A stretch of DNA of 64,000 bases from positions 62,001-126,000 of the forward strand of contig NZ_JAIOAB010000012.1 of assembly GCF_019890635.1 (NCBI RefSeq), given 5' to 3'. Below are positions 26,872-35,189 of the stretch, piece after piece; positions within the stretch are counted from its first letter, which is position 1, and each line of letters begins with the position of its first letter. The DNA comes from Streptomyces sennicomposti (GTDB lineage: Bacteria > Actinomycetota > Actinomycetes > Streptomycetales > Streptomycetaceae). A program made the translations under genes and the position numbers. Under the pieces are notes generated by a model. The model worked only from the letters and a program-made list of their open reading frames with translations, was not told where the DNA came from and searched no databases.

Positions 26872-27708
26872 CTACACGGCCGCGGTCTCGCTCTCGGCCG
26901 CCGTCACCGGGGCGTCCGTCCCGTCCTTCTGCCGCTGGTCCCGCACCTCGCGGCGGGCCAGCACCAGCCAGCCGACGGGGACGCACGCGGCGAACAGCCA
27001 CCACTGGATCGCGTACGGCAGGTTGATGTCGCCGACGCCGATCCAGCTGGTGTCCTCCTTGGGCGAGGGGAGCAGCCGGGGGCTGCCGCCCTCGGGGGCG
27101 GGGGAGACGAGTTCGACGTAACCGCCGAGGACGGACTTGGCGGCGGTGTCGCCGGAGTCCCGCAGGAGCGCGCCGACCTGGGCGCTGTTGATCAGCATGA
27201 TCTGGCGGTCCGGCAGCCCCGCGACGTTCTTGATGCCGCTGGCCGCCGTCGTCTCGTCCTGCATCAGCCGGCCGGTGACCGTGATCTCGCCCCGGGCGGG
27301 GGCGGGGATCTTCGGGAAGGCGGTCTGCGAGGCGGGGGAGGGGATCCAGCCGCGGTTGACGAGGAGGGTCCTGCCGTCCGCCAGCACGAACGGGGTCAGC
27401 ACGTGGTAGCCGACCTGGTCGTCGCTGTTGGTGCGGCGGCGCACGACCAGCTCGTGGGCCGTGTCGAAGTGGCCCTTGGCGGTCACCCGGCGGTAGATGT
27501 CGTCGTGCGCGACCGCCCCGCCCACGGAGGTGAGCGACTCGACCGGCACGGGCTTCGCCGCCAGCGAGGCGGTGATCACCGCGTTCAGCTTCTGCCGGTG
27601 GTCGTGCCGGTGCAGCTGCCAGAAACCCAGCCAGATCATCGTCGGGATGAGCAGCAGAGCCACGAGGGTCAGGATCACCCACTGGCGGGTCAACAGGAAG
27701 CGGTACAC
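26872..27708 (-). CDS. SURF1 family cytochrome oxidase assembly protein
   Basis: 278 residues from GTG 27708. Two membrane helices flank the conserved domain: WVILTLVALLLIPTMIWLGFWQLHRH (9-34) and the C-terminal AIQWWLFAACVPVGWLVLARRE. Between them are the SURF1 marks VNRGWIP and INLPYAIQWW. SURF1 helps assemble haem a3 into cytochrome c oxidase. The frame runs upstream to a GTG at 27825, which overlaps the stop of the Cys-rich gene by 8 nt; that start would add a 39-residue Pro/Gly/Ser N-terminus. Either is possible. Confidence 0.88.
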   Translation of the reverse strand: MYRFLLTRQWVILTLVALLLIPTMIWLGFWQLHRHDHRQKLNAVITASLAAKPVPVESLTSVGGAVAHDDIYRRVTAKGHFDTAHELVVRRRTNSDDQVGYHVLTPFVLADGRTLLVNRGWIPSPASQTAFPKIPAPARGEITVTGRLMQDETTAASGIKNVAGLPDRQIMLINSAQVGALLRDSGDTAAKSVLGGYVELVSPAPEGGSPRLLPSPKEDTSWIGVGDINLPYAIQWWLFAACVPVGWLVLARREVRDQRQKDGTDAPVTAAESETAAV

Positions 27709-27817
27709 CCCACGACGGTACCGCGCCCGCCGTGGGGTGTTTTCGGCAGGGGTGTCCTCGGGCCCGCCCGAGCCGGATCCGGTCGGCGCGGATCCGGCCG
27801 GCCCGGTCGCCGCCGGC

Positions 27818-28051
27818 TCAGACACTGTCGACGATCCCCACCCTCCCCTCCGCGCGGGCGCAGTGCCCGCCGCAGTACCAGTGGCCCTCGACCTCGACGC
27901 CCTGTCCGATGATCTGGACCCGGCAGTGCTCGCAGATCGGCGCCATGCGGTGGATCGCGCAGGCGAAGCAGTCGAAGACGTGCACCGCTCCCTGGGCATG
28001 GACCTCGAAGGTCATACCGTAGTCATTTCCGCATACTTCACATCTCGCCAT
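27818..28051 (-). CDS. Small Cys-rich (zinc ribbon-like) protein
   Basis: 77 residues with Cys pairs CEVC (4-7), CFAC (about 29-32), CEHC (about 41-44) and CGGHC (about 61-65), plus His residues between them. This is enough ligands for two zinc sites. There is no signal peptide or membrane segment. I do not know its function; it is a conserved streptomycete hypothetical as far as I recall. It precedes SURF1 and may be co-translated with it. ATG 28051 begins MARCEVCGNDYGM. Confidence 0.75.
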   Translation of the reverse strand: MARCEVCGNDYGMTFEVHAQGAVHVFDCFACAIHRMAPICEHCRVQIIGQGVEVEGHWYCGGHCARAEGRVGIVDSV

Positions 28052-28252
28052 GCGCCACAGGGTGAGCGGTGGCCGTCGTCCGGGCGCGCTGGCCGCGGGC
28101 GAGTCGCCCGCCAATCACCCGTACGCGCGCGAGCCCCCACCCGCGCGCGGCGTCACCCGCCACAGGCTCCGTGCGGGCGGTCCCGGCCGTGGCGACGGTC
28201 CTGTGCGCGGGGGCGGCCCCGCGCGGGTCCGTGGGGGCGGTCCGCGCGGGCG

Positions 28253-29239
28253 TCAGTCGCCGTCCGCCGGTTCCACGTCCGCCAGGAGCTGGCCGAAGGC
28301 CGCCTCGTCCACGACGGGCGTGCCGTACTGGCGGGCCTTGGCCGTCTTCGTCGTGCCCGAGTCCGGGTCGTTCGTCACCAGCAGGCTGGTCAGCCGGGAC
28401 AGGCTGGTGGCGACGTGCAGCCCCGCCTCGGTCGCGCGGTCCTCCAGCAGTTCCCGCTCGGTGGAGGTGTCGCCGGAGAAGGCGACCCGCATGCCCTGCT
28501 TGAGACGTTTGCCCGGTTCGTAACGGCCCGGGTTGGGATAGGGGCACGCCGGCCTCTTGCGGGACGGCCGCCAACTGCTCGCCCGGTAGCCGCCGTAGCC
28601 GCCCGACTGCTGCCGGGGCACCGGCCGGTCGGACCACTCGGTCAGCGGCCGGCACTCCAGCAGCGGCAGCCGCACCCCGCCGGCCGCCGCGGCCCACAGG
28701 CTCGGCCGGAACGCCTCCGCCAGCACCCGCGCGTCGTCCAGCGCGTGGTGCGCCCGCCGCTGCACCACCCCGAAGTGCGCCGCCAGCGACTCCAGCTTGT
28801 GGTTGGGCAGCGGCAGTCCCAGCTCCTTGGAGAGCGCGATGGTGCACAGGCGTTGCCGCACCGGCGCCTCCCGCCGCGCCCGCGCGTACTCCCGGGCGAT
28901 CATCTGCCAGTCGAACACCGCGTTGTGCGCGACGAGCACGCGGTCCGCCAGCCGGGCCGCGAACTCCTCGGCGATGTCCGTGAAGAGCGGCGCGCCCTCC
29001 AGCGCCTCGCTCGTCAGCCCGTGGATCCACACCGGCCCCGGATCGCGCTCCGGGTTGACCAGGGTGTACCAGTGGTCCTCGACCTCGCCGCGCGCGTCCA
29101 GCCGGTAGACCGCCGCCGAGATGATGCGGTCGTCGCGGGCCAGGCCGGTGGTCTCCACGTCAACGACCGCGTATCCCTGCGGATACGCGGCCGGCCACGG
29201 AGTGGGAAGGGCCCCTGCGAGCGTGCGGTCTTCGAGCAT
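28253..29239 (-). CDS. DEDDh-family 3'-5' exonuclease with C-terminal BRCT-like domain
   Basis: 328 residues. The exonuclease domain (about 20-185) has motif I VVDVETTGL (Asp27, Glu29), motif II LVAHNAVFDWQMI and motif III HHALDDARVLAEAF with the DEDDh His. The C-terminal ~90 residues (RLKQGMRVAFSGDTSTEREL, LLVTNDPDSGTTKTAKARQYG, PVVDEAAFGQLL) match the BRCT fold, as found in DNA ligase. It resembles DnaQ-type proofreading or repair nucleases in actinobacteria. ATG 29239 begins MLEDRTLAGALP. The 200 nt downstream (28052-28252) contain no gene. Confidence 0.88.
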   Translation of the reverse strand: MLEDRTLAGALPTPWPAAYPQGYAVVDVETTGLARDDRIISAAVYRLDARGEVEDHWYTLVNPERDPGPVWIHGLTSEALEGAPLFTDIAEEFAARLADRVLVAHNAVFDWQMIAREYARARREAPVRQRLCTIALSKELGLPLPNHKLESLAAHFGVVQRRAHHALDDARVLAEAFRPSLWAAAAGGVRLPLLECRPLTEWSDRPVPRQQSGGYGGYRASSWRPSRKRPACPYPNPGRYEPGKRLKQGMRVAFSGDTSTERELLEDRATEAGLHVATSLSRLTSLLVTNDPDSGTTKTAKARQYGTPVVDEAAFGQLLADVEPADGD

Positions 29240-29473
29240 GGTCCATGAGGATACGGGCCGCGACTGACACCCCCGTCCCGCAGGGGCCCGGCGCGCCCCC
29301 CGCACGCCCCCGGCGCGCCCGCTCACGACCACCCCCGCGCCCCGGGCGCGCACTCCCCGCGCAAATCGCCGAAATCGGGCCAGAGTTCACAACGCGGGAC
29401 GGGCGCGCGGCACGACCGCCCCGCCCGCGCTCCCTCGCCCCCCGCGCACCGCGGCCGTGCGATCCTCCGTGCT

Positions 29474-30184
29474 GTGACCGAACCAACGCATGACGAGCCG
29501 CACGGCGGCGCGCTCGGTTCCCGCCTCAACTGGCTGCGGGCCGCGGTCCTCGGCGCCAACGACGGCATCGTCTCCACCGCGGGACTCGTCGTCGGCGTCG
29601 CCGGGGCGACCGACTCCCGCTCGGCGCTGCTGACCGCCGGACTGGCCGGACTGCTGGCCGGGTCGATGTCGATGGCGGCGGGGGAGTACGTGTCGGTGTC
29701 CACCCAGCGGGACTCCGAGCTGGCCGCACTGGCCGAGGAGCGGCGGGAGTTGCGCGACCAGCCCGAGGCCGAACTGCGGGAACTGGCCGAACTCCTCGAA
29801 CGGCGCGGGCTCTCCCCCGAGGTGGCCCGCGACGCGGCCCGCCAGCTCACCGAGCGCGACGCGCTCCGCGCGCACGCCAGCGTCGAGCTGGGCATCGACC
29901 CCGACCGGCTGACCAACCCCTGGCACGCGGCCGGGGCGAGCTTCCTGGCGTTCACGGTCGGCGCGCTGCTGCCGCTGCTGGCGATCGTGCTGCCGCCGGC
30001 CGGCCTGCGGCTGGTGATCACGGTGCTGTCCGTGCTGGCCGCCCTCGTCCTGACCGGCTTCAGCAGCGCCCGCCTCGGCGCGGCGCCGCCCGGCCGGGCC
30101 GTGCTGCGCAACGTGGCCGGCGGCGCGCTGGCCATGGCCGTCACCTACGCGGCGGGCACCCTGCTGGGCGCGACGGGGGTCTGA
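29474..30184 (+). CDS. VIT1/CCC1 family iron/manganese transporter
   Basis: 236 residues with five predicted membrane helices. The first helix pair carries AAVLGANDGIVSTAGLVVGVAGA and SMSMAAGEYVSVSTQRDSE, the family signature of metal-translocating residues. A charged cytoplasmic hairpin (EERRELRDQPEAELRELAELLERRG) follows, the metal-binding domain in plant VIT1. Such proteins move Fe2+ or Mn2+ out of the cytosol. GTG 29474 has no strong ribosome site. It is divergent from the exonuclease. Confidence 0.9.
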   Translation: MTEPTHDEPHGGALGSRLNWLRAAVLGANDGIVSTAGLVVGVAGATDSRSALLTAGLAGLLAGSMSMAAGEYVSVSTQRDSELAALAEERRELRDQPEAELRELAELLERRGLSPEVARDAARQLTERDALRAHASVELGIDPDRLTNPWHAAGASFLAFTVGALLPLLAIVLPPAGLRLVITVLSVLAALVLTGFSSARLGAAPPGRAVLRNVAGGALAMAVTYAAGTLLGATGV

Positions 30185-30329
30185 CGCGCCCGTCCGCGCA
30201 GGCCGCGGGCCCTTGTGCGCGGGGCGCTCGAAGGCGGCGTACGGTGAAGTGCGCCCGGGCTCGCTCCCGGGCCGGGGAGCGCCCCCGCGCACCCCCGTAC
30301 GCCCCCAGTGAAGTGAGAAGGACCCCGTC

Positions 30330-31376
30330 ATGCGCGCCACCACCATCCACGCCCCGTACGACATGCGGGTGGAGGACGTGCCCGAGCCGCTGGTGCAGCT
30401 GCCCACCGACGCCGTGGTGCGGGTGCTGCGCGCCTGCATCTGCGGCAGCGACCTGTGGGCGTACCGCGGGGAGGCGGCCCGGCAGCCCGGTCAGCGCATC
30501 GGGCACGAGTTCCTCGGCGTGGTCGAGGAGACCGGCGCCGACGTGACGGGCGTGCGGCCCGGCGATCTGGTGGTCGCCCCCTTCGTGTGGTCCGACGGCG
30601 TCTGCGACTACTGCCGCGAGGGCCTGACCACCTCCTGCGAGCACGGCGGCTTCTGGGGCTCGGTGGGCTACGACGGCGGCCAGGGCGAGGCGGTGCGGGT
30701 GCCGTTCGCCGACGGCACCCTGGTGCGGCTGCCCGAGGACGCCGCCTCCGACCCGTGGCTGCTGTCCGCCCTGCTGACCCTGTCCGACGTCCTCGGCACC
30801 GGCCACCACGCCGCCCTCGGCGCGGGCGCCCGGCCCGGGGCCACGGTCGCGGTCGTCGGCGACGGCGCCGTCGGGCTGTGCGCGGTGCTGGCCGCCCGGC
30901 GGCTGGGCGCGGAGCGGATCATCGCCCTCGGCCGGCACGAGGCCCGTACCGACATCGCCCGCCGCTTCGGCGCCACCGACGTCGTCGCCGAGCGCGGGGA
31001 CGCGGCCGTCGAGGCGGTCCGCGAACTCACCCGCGGCCAGGGCGCGCACGCCGTGGTCGAGGCGGTCGGCACCGAGCAGTCCATGCGGACCGCCCTGCAC
31101 ATCGCCCGCGACGGCGGCGCGATCGGCTTCGTCGGCGTGCCCCACGGCAGCGGCACGGGAGTCGACCTCGGCGTCATGTTCAACCGGAACGTCGCCCTGC
31201 GCGGCGGCGTCGCCCCGGTCCGCACGTACATCCCGGAGCTGCTGCCCGACATCCTGGACGGCACGATCGACCCGTCGCCGGTCTTCGACATGACGGTCGG
31301 TCTGGAGGGCGTGCCCGACGGCTACAAGGCCATGGACGAGCGCGTCGCCCTGAAGGTGCTCGTCACCACGGACTGA
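30330..31376 (+). CDS. Zinc-dependent alcohol dehydrogenase family protein
   Basis: 348 residues of the medium-chain dehydrogenase type. Catalytic zinc ligands: Cys37-type in RACICGSDLWAY, GHEF for the His-Glu pair. Cys residues for a structural site appear only partly (CDYC, then CEHGG), so a structural zinc may be incomplete. The cofactor loop is VAVVGDGAVGLCAVLAA, with ALGRHEARTDIARRFGA behind it. Substrate unknown. A GAGAAGGA ribosome site precedes ATG 30330. It stands alone, convergent with the CoA transferase. Confidence 0.9.
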   Translation: MRATTIHAPYDMRVEDVPEPLVQLPTDAVVRVLRACICGSDLWAYRGEAARQPGQRIGHEFLGVVEETGADVTGVRPGDLVVAPFVWSDGVCDYCREGLTTSCEHGGFWGSVGYDGGQGEAVRVPFADGTLVRLPEDAASDPWLLSALLTLSDVLGTGHHAALGAGARPGATVAVVGDGAVGLCAVLAARRLGAERIIALGRHEARTDIARRFGATDVVAERGDAAVEAVRELTRGQGAHAVVEAVGTEQSMRTALHIARDGGAIGFVGVPHGSGTGVDLGVMFNRNVALRGGVAPVRTYIPELLPDILDGTIDPSPVFDMTVGLEGVPDGYKAMDERVALKVLVTTD

Positions 31377-31444
31377 CCTCCACGGCACCACGGACCGGCC
31401 CCCGCCGCCCGCCCCTCGTCCCCGGGCCCGCCGTCGCCTCCGCC

Positions 31445-32929
31445 TCACACCCAGCGGGCGGCGTCCGTCCCCCAGGGGCCGGGCGGGCGCGTCCAGTCGG
31501 CGGGGCCGCCGGCGAAGGCGACGGGCGAGCGGGCGTACCGCAGCCGCCCGATCCGGCTGTCCGTCTCCGCCAGCCACGGCCCGGGACCGTCGTACGGCGC
31601 AGCCGCGACCGTCCCGTCGCCCTCGGGCGCCGCCCCGGCCGCGTCTGACGCCGTTTCGGCCGCCTCCGCCGCATCCGCCCCGGCGGCCGCCGCCTTTGTC
31701 AGCCACGCCGCCGTCCGCGCCAGCGTGAGCCGTACGATCCGGCTGCCGCCCTCGGCGGACTGCTCGGTCAGCGCCCGCAGCACCGCCGCCGCCAGCAGAT
31801 AGCCCGTGCCGTGGTCCAGCGCCTGCGCGGGCAGCGCGCCCGGCCGCCCCCGCGATCCCTCGGCGGCGGCGATGCCGGTGGCGGCCTGGACGAGGCTGTC
31901 GAAGCCCCGCCGCCCGCCCCACGGTCCGGACCCGCCCCACGCCGACAGCTGCGCGACGACCAGTCCGGGCCGCCGCTCGGCCAGCGCCTCGGGGGAGAGA
32001 CCGAACCGGTCCAGGGCGCCCGGCCGGTACCCGGTGACGACGACGTCCGCAGCGGCCAGCAGCTCCTCGAACGCCACCCGCTCCGCCGCGAGGTCCAGTG
32101 TCGCCGAGCGCTTGCCGAGGCCCGTGTCCGCGTGCTGGTCGGCCAGTTCGGGCAGGTGCGGGGCGTCCAGGCGCAGCACGTCCGCGCCGAGCAGGGCGAG
32201 CGTGCGGGTGGCGACCGGACCGGCCAGCACCCGGGTCAGGTCCAGGACGCGCAGCCCGGCGGCGGGCAGCAGGGCGGCGGCGTCCGGGAGGGGCGGCAGC
32301 ACGCGCGCGTGCGTCTCGTCCAGCCGCTCCCGCTCGACCAGCGGCCGGGCGGCCACCGCCGCCGCCTGCGGATGGGCGGCCCACTGCTCAGGGGTCCGCA
32401 GCGCCACGGCGAGGCCGCCGGCCGCGTACACGCTCTCCTCGATGTCCAGCGCGGACCGTTTGGCGAGCGCGGCCCCGACGGTCTCCACCAAGGCGTGCGC
32501 CCCGAGGACGCCGAGTGCGCGCAGCAGCCGCTCCCGGTGGTGCGGGTAGTTGGCGTGGGTGCGCACCCAGCCGTCCGCCGCCGGCCAGAACCGCGACAGC
32601 GGCGCGAAGCTCACGGGCGCCCGCCCGTCGACCAGGAGATGCCGTTCGCTCGCGAACGCCGTGGCCACCGCCCCGTCGTCCACGCGCACCGTCGGCGTCT
32701 CGCCGAGCCCGGCCCGCCGTGCGCCCAGCTCGGCGGCGGCCAGCGCGCACGCGCCCACGCACGCGCGTGCGAGCCGCCGTACGGGAAGGCGCGCCCGCAG
32801 CGCGCCTTCCCGCTCCACGACGACGACCCGCGGGAGAAGGGCGGGGTCGCCGCCCAGCGCGGTCCATGCGGAGCCGATCGCTGTCCCTGCGGAGTTGATC
32901 GCGGTCCCCGCGGAGTTGATCTGAGTCAT
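31445..32929 (-). CDS. CoA transferase family III (CaiB/BaiF-like)
   Basis: 494 residues. The second half has LRVLDLTRVLAGPVATRTLALLGADVLRLD, the canonical opening of family III CoA transferases, and an Asp-bearing TLDLAAERVAFEELLAAADVVVTGYRPGAL. The N-terminal ~230 residues look like a diverged partner half, so this may be a fused or duplicated form. The first residues are a repeat (INSAGTA twice, then IGSAWTA) coded by 24-nt units. ATG 32929 was chosen because an AT-rich promoter-like stretch lies just upstream. It likely moves CoA between carboxylic acids; substrate unknown. Confidence 0.82.
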   Translation of the reverse strand: MTQINSAGTAINSAGTAIGSAWTALGGDPALLPRVVVVEREGALRARLPVRRLARACVGACALAAAELGARRAGLGETPTVRVDDGAVATAFASERHLLVDGRAPVSFAPLSRFWPAADGWVRTHANYPHHRERLLRALGVLGAHALVETVGAALAKRSALDIEESVYAAGGLAVALRTPEQWAAHPQAAAVAARPLVERERLDETHARVLPPLPDAAALLPAAGLRVLDLTRVLAGPVATRTLALLGADVLRLDAPHLPELADQHADTGLGKRSATLDLAAERVAFEELLAAADVVVTGYRPGALDRFGLSPEALAERRPGLVVAQLSAWGGSGPWGGRRGFDSLVQAATGIAAAEGSRGRPGALPAQALDHGTGYLLAAAVLRALTEQSAEGGSRIVRLTLARTAAWLTKAAAAGADAAEAAETASDAAGAAPEGDGTVAAAPYDGPGPWLAETDSRIGRLRYARSPVAFAGGPADWTRPPGPWGTDAARWV

Positions 32930-32945
32930 GACTCCATTATGCAGT

Positions 32946-32956
32946 ATTGACTCAAT
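32946..32956. promoter_or_regulatory. Palindrome in CoA-transferase promoter region
   Basis: ATTGACTCAAT is a perfect 5-1-5 palindrome 17 nt upstream of the CoA transferase ATG, in an AT-rich patch that also holds CATAAT on the minus strand. It could be an operator for a small dimeric repressor. No regulator gene is adjacent. Confidence 0.4.
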
Positions 32957-33044
32957 CAACCTGTAGTCATGACCGCCACGCCCGCCATGACCGTCATGAC
33001 TGCCTTGACCACCACGGCTCCGCAACCCTCGTCGGGCTCAGTCC

Positions 33045-34571
33045 TTACCTGGTCACCGCCGCCAGCGCGTCCGCGGTGCCCCAGCCGTAGAAGCCGTTGT
33101 GGTTCTTGGTCCCCTTGCACACCGCGTCGACCTTGCCGTCCCCGTCGATGTCGTACGGGTCGGTGCACGGCGTGGCGGTCGCCTCCGCGTACAGCAGCGC
33201 CTTGACCAGCGCGGCCGGGGCGTGCGGATGGGTTGACTTGATCAATGCCGCAACACCGGCCACATGCGGGCTCGCCATGGAGGTGCCCGCCATGTAGCCC
33301 CACTTGCCGCCCGGCAGCGGGCCGAGGATCAGACCGCTGGTCGCCGGGGGCGCCGGGGTCTGGTAGGCCGTCGAGTCGCCGCCGGGCGCGGCTATGTCGA
33401 TGACGCCGAGGCCGTAGTTGGAGAAGGAGGACTTGACGCCCTTGGCGCCGGTCGCCGCGACCGTGACGACACCCGGGAGCTGGGTGGGTATGTCGAAGCA
33501 CTTGTGCGGGTCCACCGTGCGGTCCCCGGGGGTGGAGTCGTTCGGGGAGGACGGGTCGGTGATGGAGCGGGAGTTCAGGTCGTAGTTCTCGTTGCCGGCC
33601 GCCGCGACGTTGACCGTGCCCTTGCTCTCGGCGTACAGCGAGGCCCGCCGTACGGCGTCCACCAGCGCCTTCTGGTCCGGGTCGTCGGCGCAGTTGAAGT
33701 ACCACGGGTCGGTGTAGTAGCTGTTGTTGGTGACGTCGACGTGGTGCTCGGCCGCCCACACGAAGCCGCACACCACGGCCTCCGTGTAGAAGAACCCGTC
33801 CGGATTGCCCACCTTGACGCCGGCCACCTTCACGCCCGGCGCCACACCCGTGATGCCGACGCCGTTCTTCGCGCCCGCGATCTCGCCGGCCACGTGCGTG
33901 CCGTGCGGACTCTCGGCGGCGCTCGGCCGCCAGGCGCCGTCCGTGGTGTCCGGCTTGCCCGAGACGCAGTTGACGGAGGCCGCGCGGTCGAAGTTCGGCG
34001 CGATGTCGGGGTGGGTGTCGTCGACGCCGGTGTCGAGGACGGCGACGGTGACCCTGGAACTGCCGAGGGTCTTCTCGTGCGCCTTGTCCGCCTTGATGGC
34101 GGGCAGGTCCCACTGCAACGGCTCCAGCGGGTCCTGGCCGGCCGCGGCCTCGGTCTTCGCCCGGCTCAACTGGGCGGCGGTGAGCGGCTGCGGGGCGCCG
34201 GTGTCGGTGGTGGACTGCGCGGGCAGCGGCGCGGTCCGCGTCGCGCCCGCCGAGTCCACGCCGCGCACCTTGCGGATCTTCTGGGCGAAGTCGGGACGGG
34301 CGGAGTGGGCGACGATCACCCCGATCCGGTCGTACGTCACCACGACCGTGCCGCCGGCCGCGGCTATCGCCCGCCGCACGTCGGCGAGCGTGTGACGGTC
34401 GGTCTTGGTGTTGACGACGTACGTGAGGGTGGACGCGTCCGCGGTCTGCGCGGCGGACGTCGCCCGCGGGGCGGCCGAGGCCGCCGCCGGAAGGAAGCCG
34501 AGCGAGGCGGTCAGCGACAGCACGACCGGTACGGCCAGGGCGAGTCGACGTCTCGAACGCAGATGAGCCAT
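33045..34571 (-). CDS. Secreted S8 family serine peptidase (subtilisin-like)
   Basis: 508 residues. A signal peptide is clear: basic start MAHLRSRRR, hydrophobic core to about 28, then AAASAAP. A propeptide follows, with catalytic residues Asp180 (VAVLDTGVDDTHPD), His223 (SPHGTHVAGEIAG) and Ser431 (AGTSMASPHVAG). NSYYTDPW and AAAGNENYD hold the oxyanion Asn region. A C-terminal IDGDGKVD segment may bind calcium. It should be exported and work as an extracellular protease. The gene is isolated and divergent from the DUF485 gene. Confidence 0.95.
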   Translation of the reverse strand: MAHLRSRRRLALAVPVVLSLTASLGFLPAAASAAPRATSAAQTADASTLTYVVNTKTDRHTLADVRRAIAAAGGTVVVTYDRIGVIVAHSARPDFAQKIRKVRGVDSAGATRTAPLPAQSTTDTGAPQPLTAAQLSRAKTEAAAGQDPLEPLQWDLPAIKADKAHEKTLGSSRVTVAVLDTGVDDTHPDIAPNFDRAASVNCVSGKPDTTDGAWRPSAAESPHGTHVAGEIAGAKNGVGITGVAPGVKVAGVKVGNPDGFFYTEAVVCGFVWAAEHHVDVTNNSYYTDPWYFNCADDPDQKALVDAVRRASLYAESKGTVNVAAAGNENYDLNSRSITDPSSPNDSTPGDRTVDPHKCFDIPTQLPGVVTVAATGAKGVKSSFSNYGLGVIDIAAPGGDSTAYQTPAPPATSGLILGPLPGGKWGYMAGTSMASPHVAGVAALIKSTHPHAPAALVKALLYAEATATPCTDPYDIDGDGKVDAVCKGTKNHNGFYGWGTADALAAVTR

Positions 34572-34832
34572 GGGGTCTCCACATCATCCGGAAGCAGGAC
34601 CCGCCCGACGCGACGATGCTGTTCAGGCAGGTACATGACGAGTTGCGCAGGCCGAAGCTATCCCGCCGTCCCGCCCGTCAGCAATGACTTGGCAATGACT
34701 CCTCAAGGCCGCTTGCGAAACAACTCATAGGACTTGAACCGCACCTCGCGTGGCGCCGTGGACCTTGGGCAGGGAGCCCGAGCACCATCGAGCCCCCTGT
34801 CGCATCCCCATCCGCAACACGAGGAGACAGAC

Positions 34833-35189
34833 GTGGCCACCGAGACACCGCCACCCTCGAAGACCCAGGTCGCACTGCCCTCCGCCGAGGAGTTCACCGC
34901 GGTGCGCGAGAGCGCGGAGTTCGGCGAACTGCGCCGCTCCCACCGGTCGTTCGCCTTCCCGCTGACCGTCGCCTTCATCGCCTGGTACCTGCTCTACGTC
35001 CTGCTCTCCAACTACGCGGGCGACTTCATGGGCACCAAGCTGGTCGGCAACCTCAACGTCGCCCTCGCCCTCGGCCTGGCCCAGTTCCTCACCACGTTCC
35101 TCATCGCCTGGTGGTACGCGCGGCACGCCGCCGCCAAGCTCGACCCCCGGGCCGAAGCCATCAAGTCCCGGATGGAGGGCGGAGCATGA
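34833..35189 (+). CDS. DUF485 membrane protein
   Basis: 118 residues with two membrane helices: AFPLTVAFIAWYLLYVLLSNYA and LNVALALGLAQFLTTFLIAWWYARHA. DUF485 proteins regularly precede cation/acetate symporters (as YjcH precedes ActP in E. coli) and may help them fold or work. GTG 34833 has a GAGGAG ribosome site 6 nt upstream and fits better than an upstream ATG at 34734. Its stop overlaps the symporter start (ATGA). Confidence 0.92.
   Translation: MATETPPPSKTQVALPSAEEFTAVRESAEFGELRRSHRSFAFPLTVAFIAWYLLYVLLSNYAGDFMGTKLVGNLNVALALGLAQFLTTFLIAWWYARHAAAKLDPRAEAIKSRMEGGA

Noticed and set aside
34681..34700. Direct repeat GCAATGACT twice, 11 nt apart, before the DUF485 gene, as a PHO-like box
   Set aside because: The spacing fits but the sequence does not match the GTTCAYYY core.
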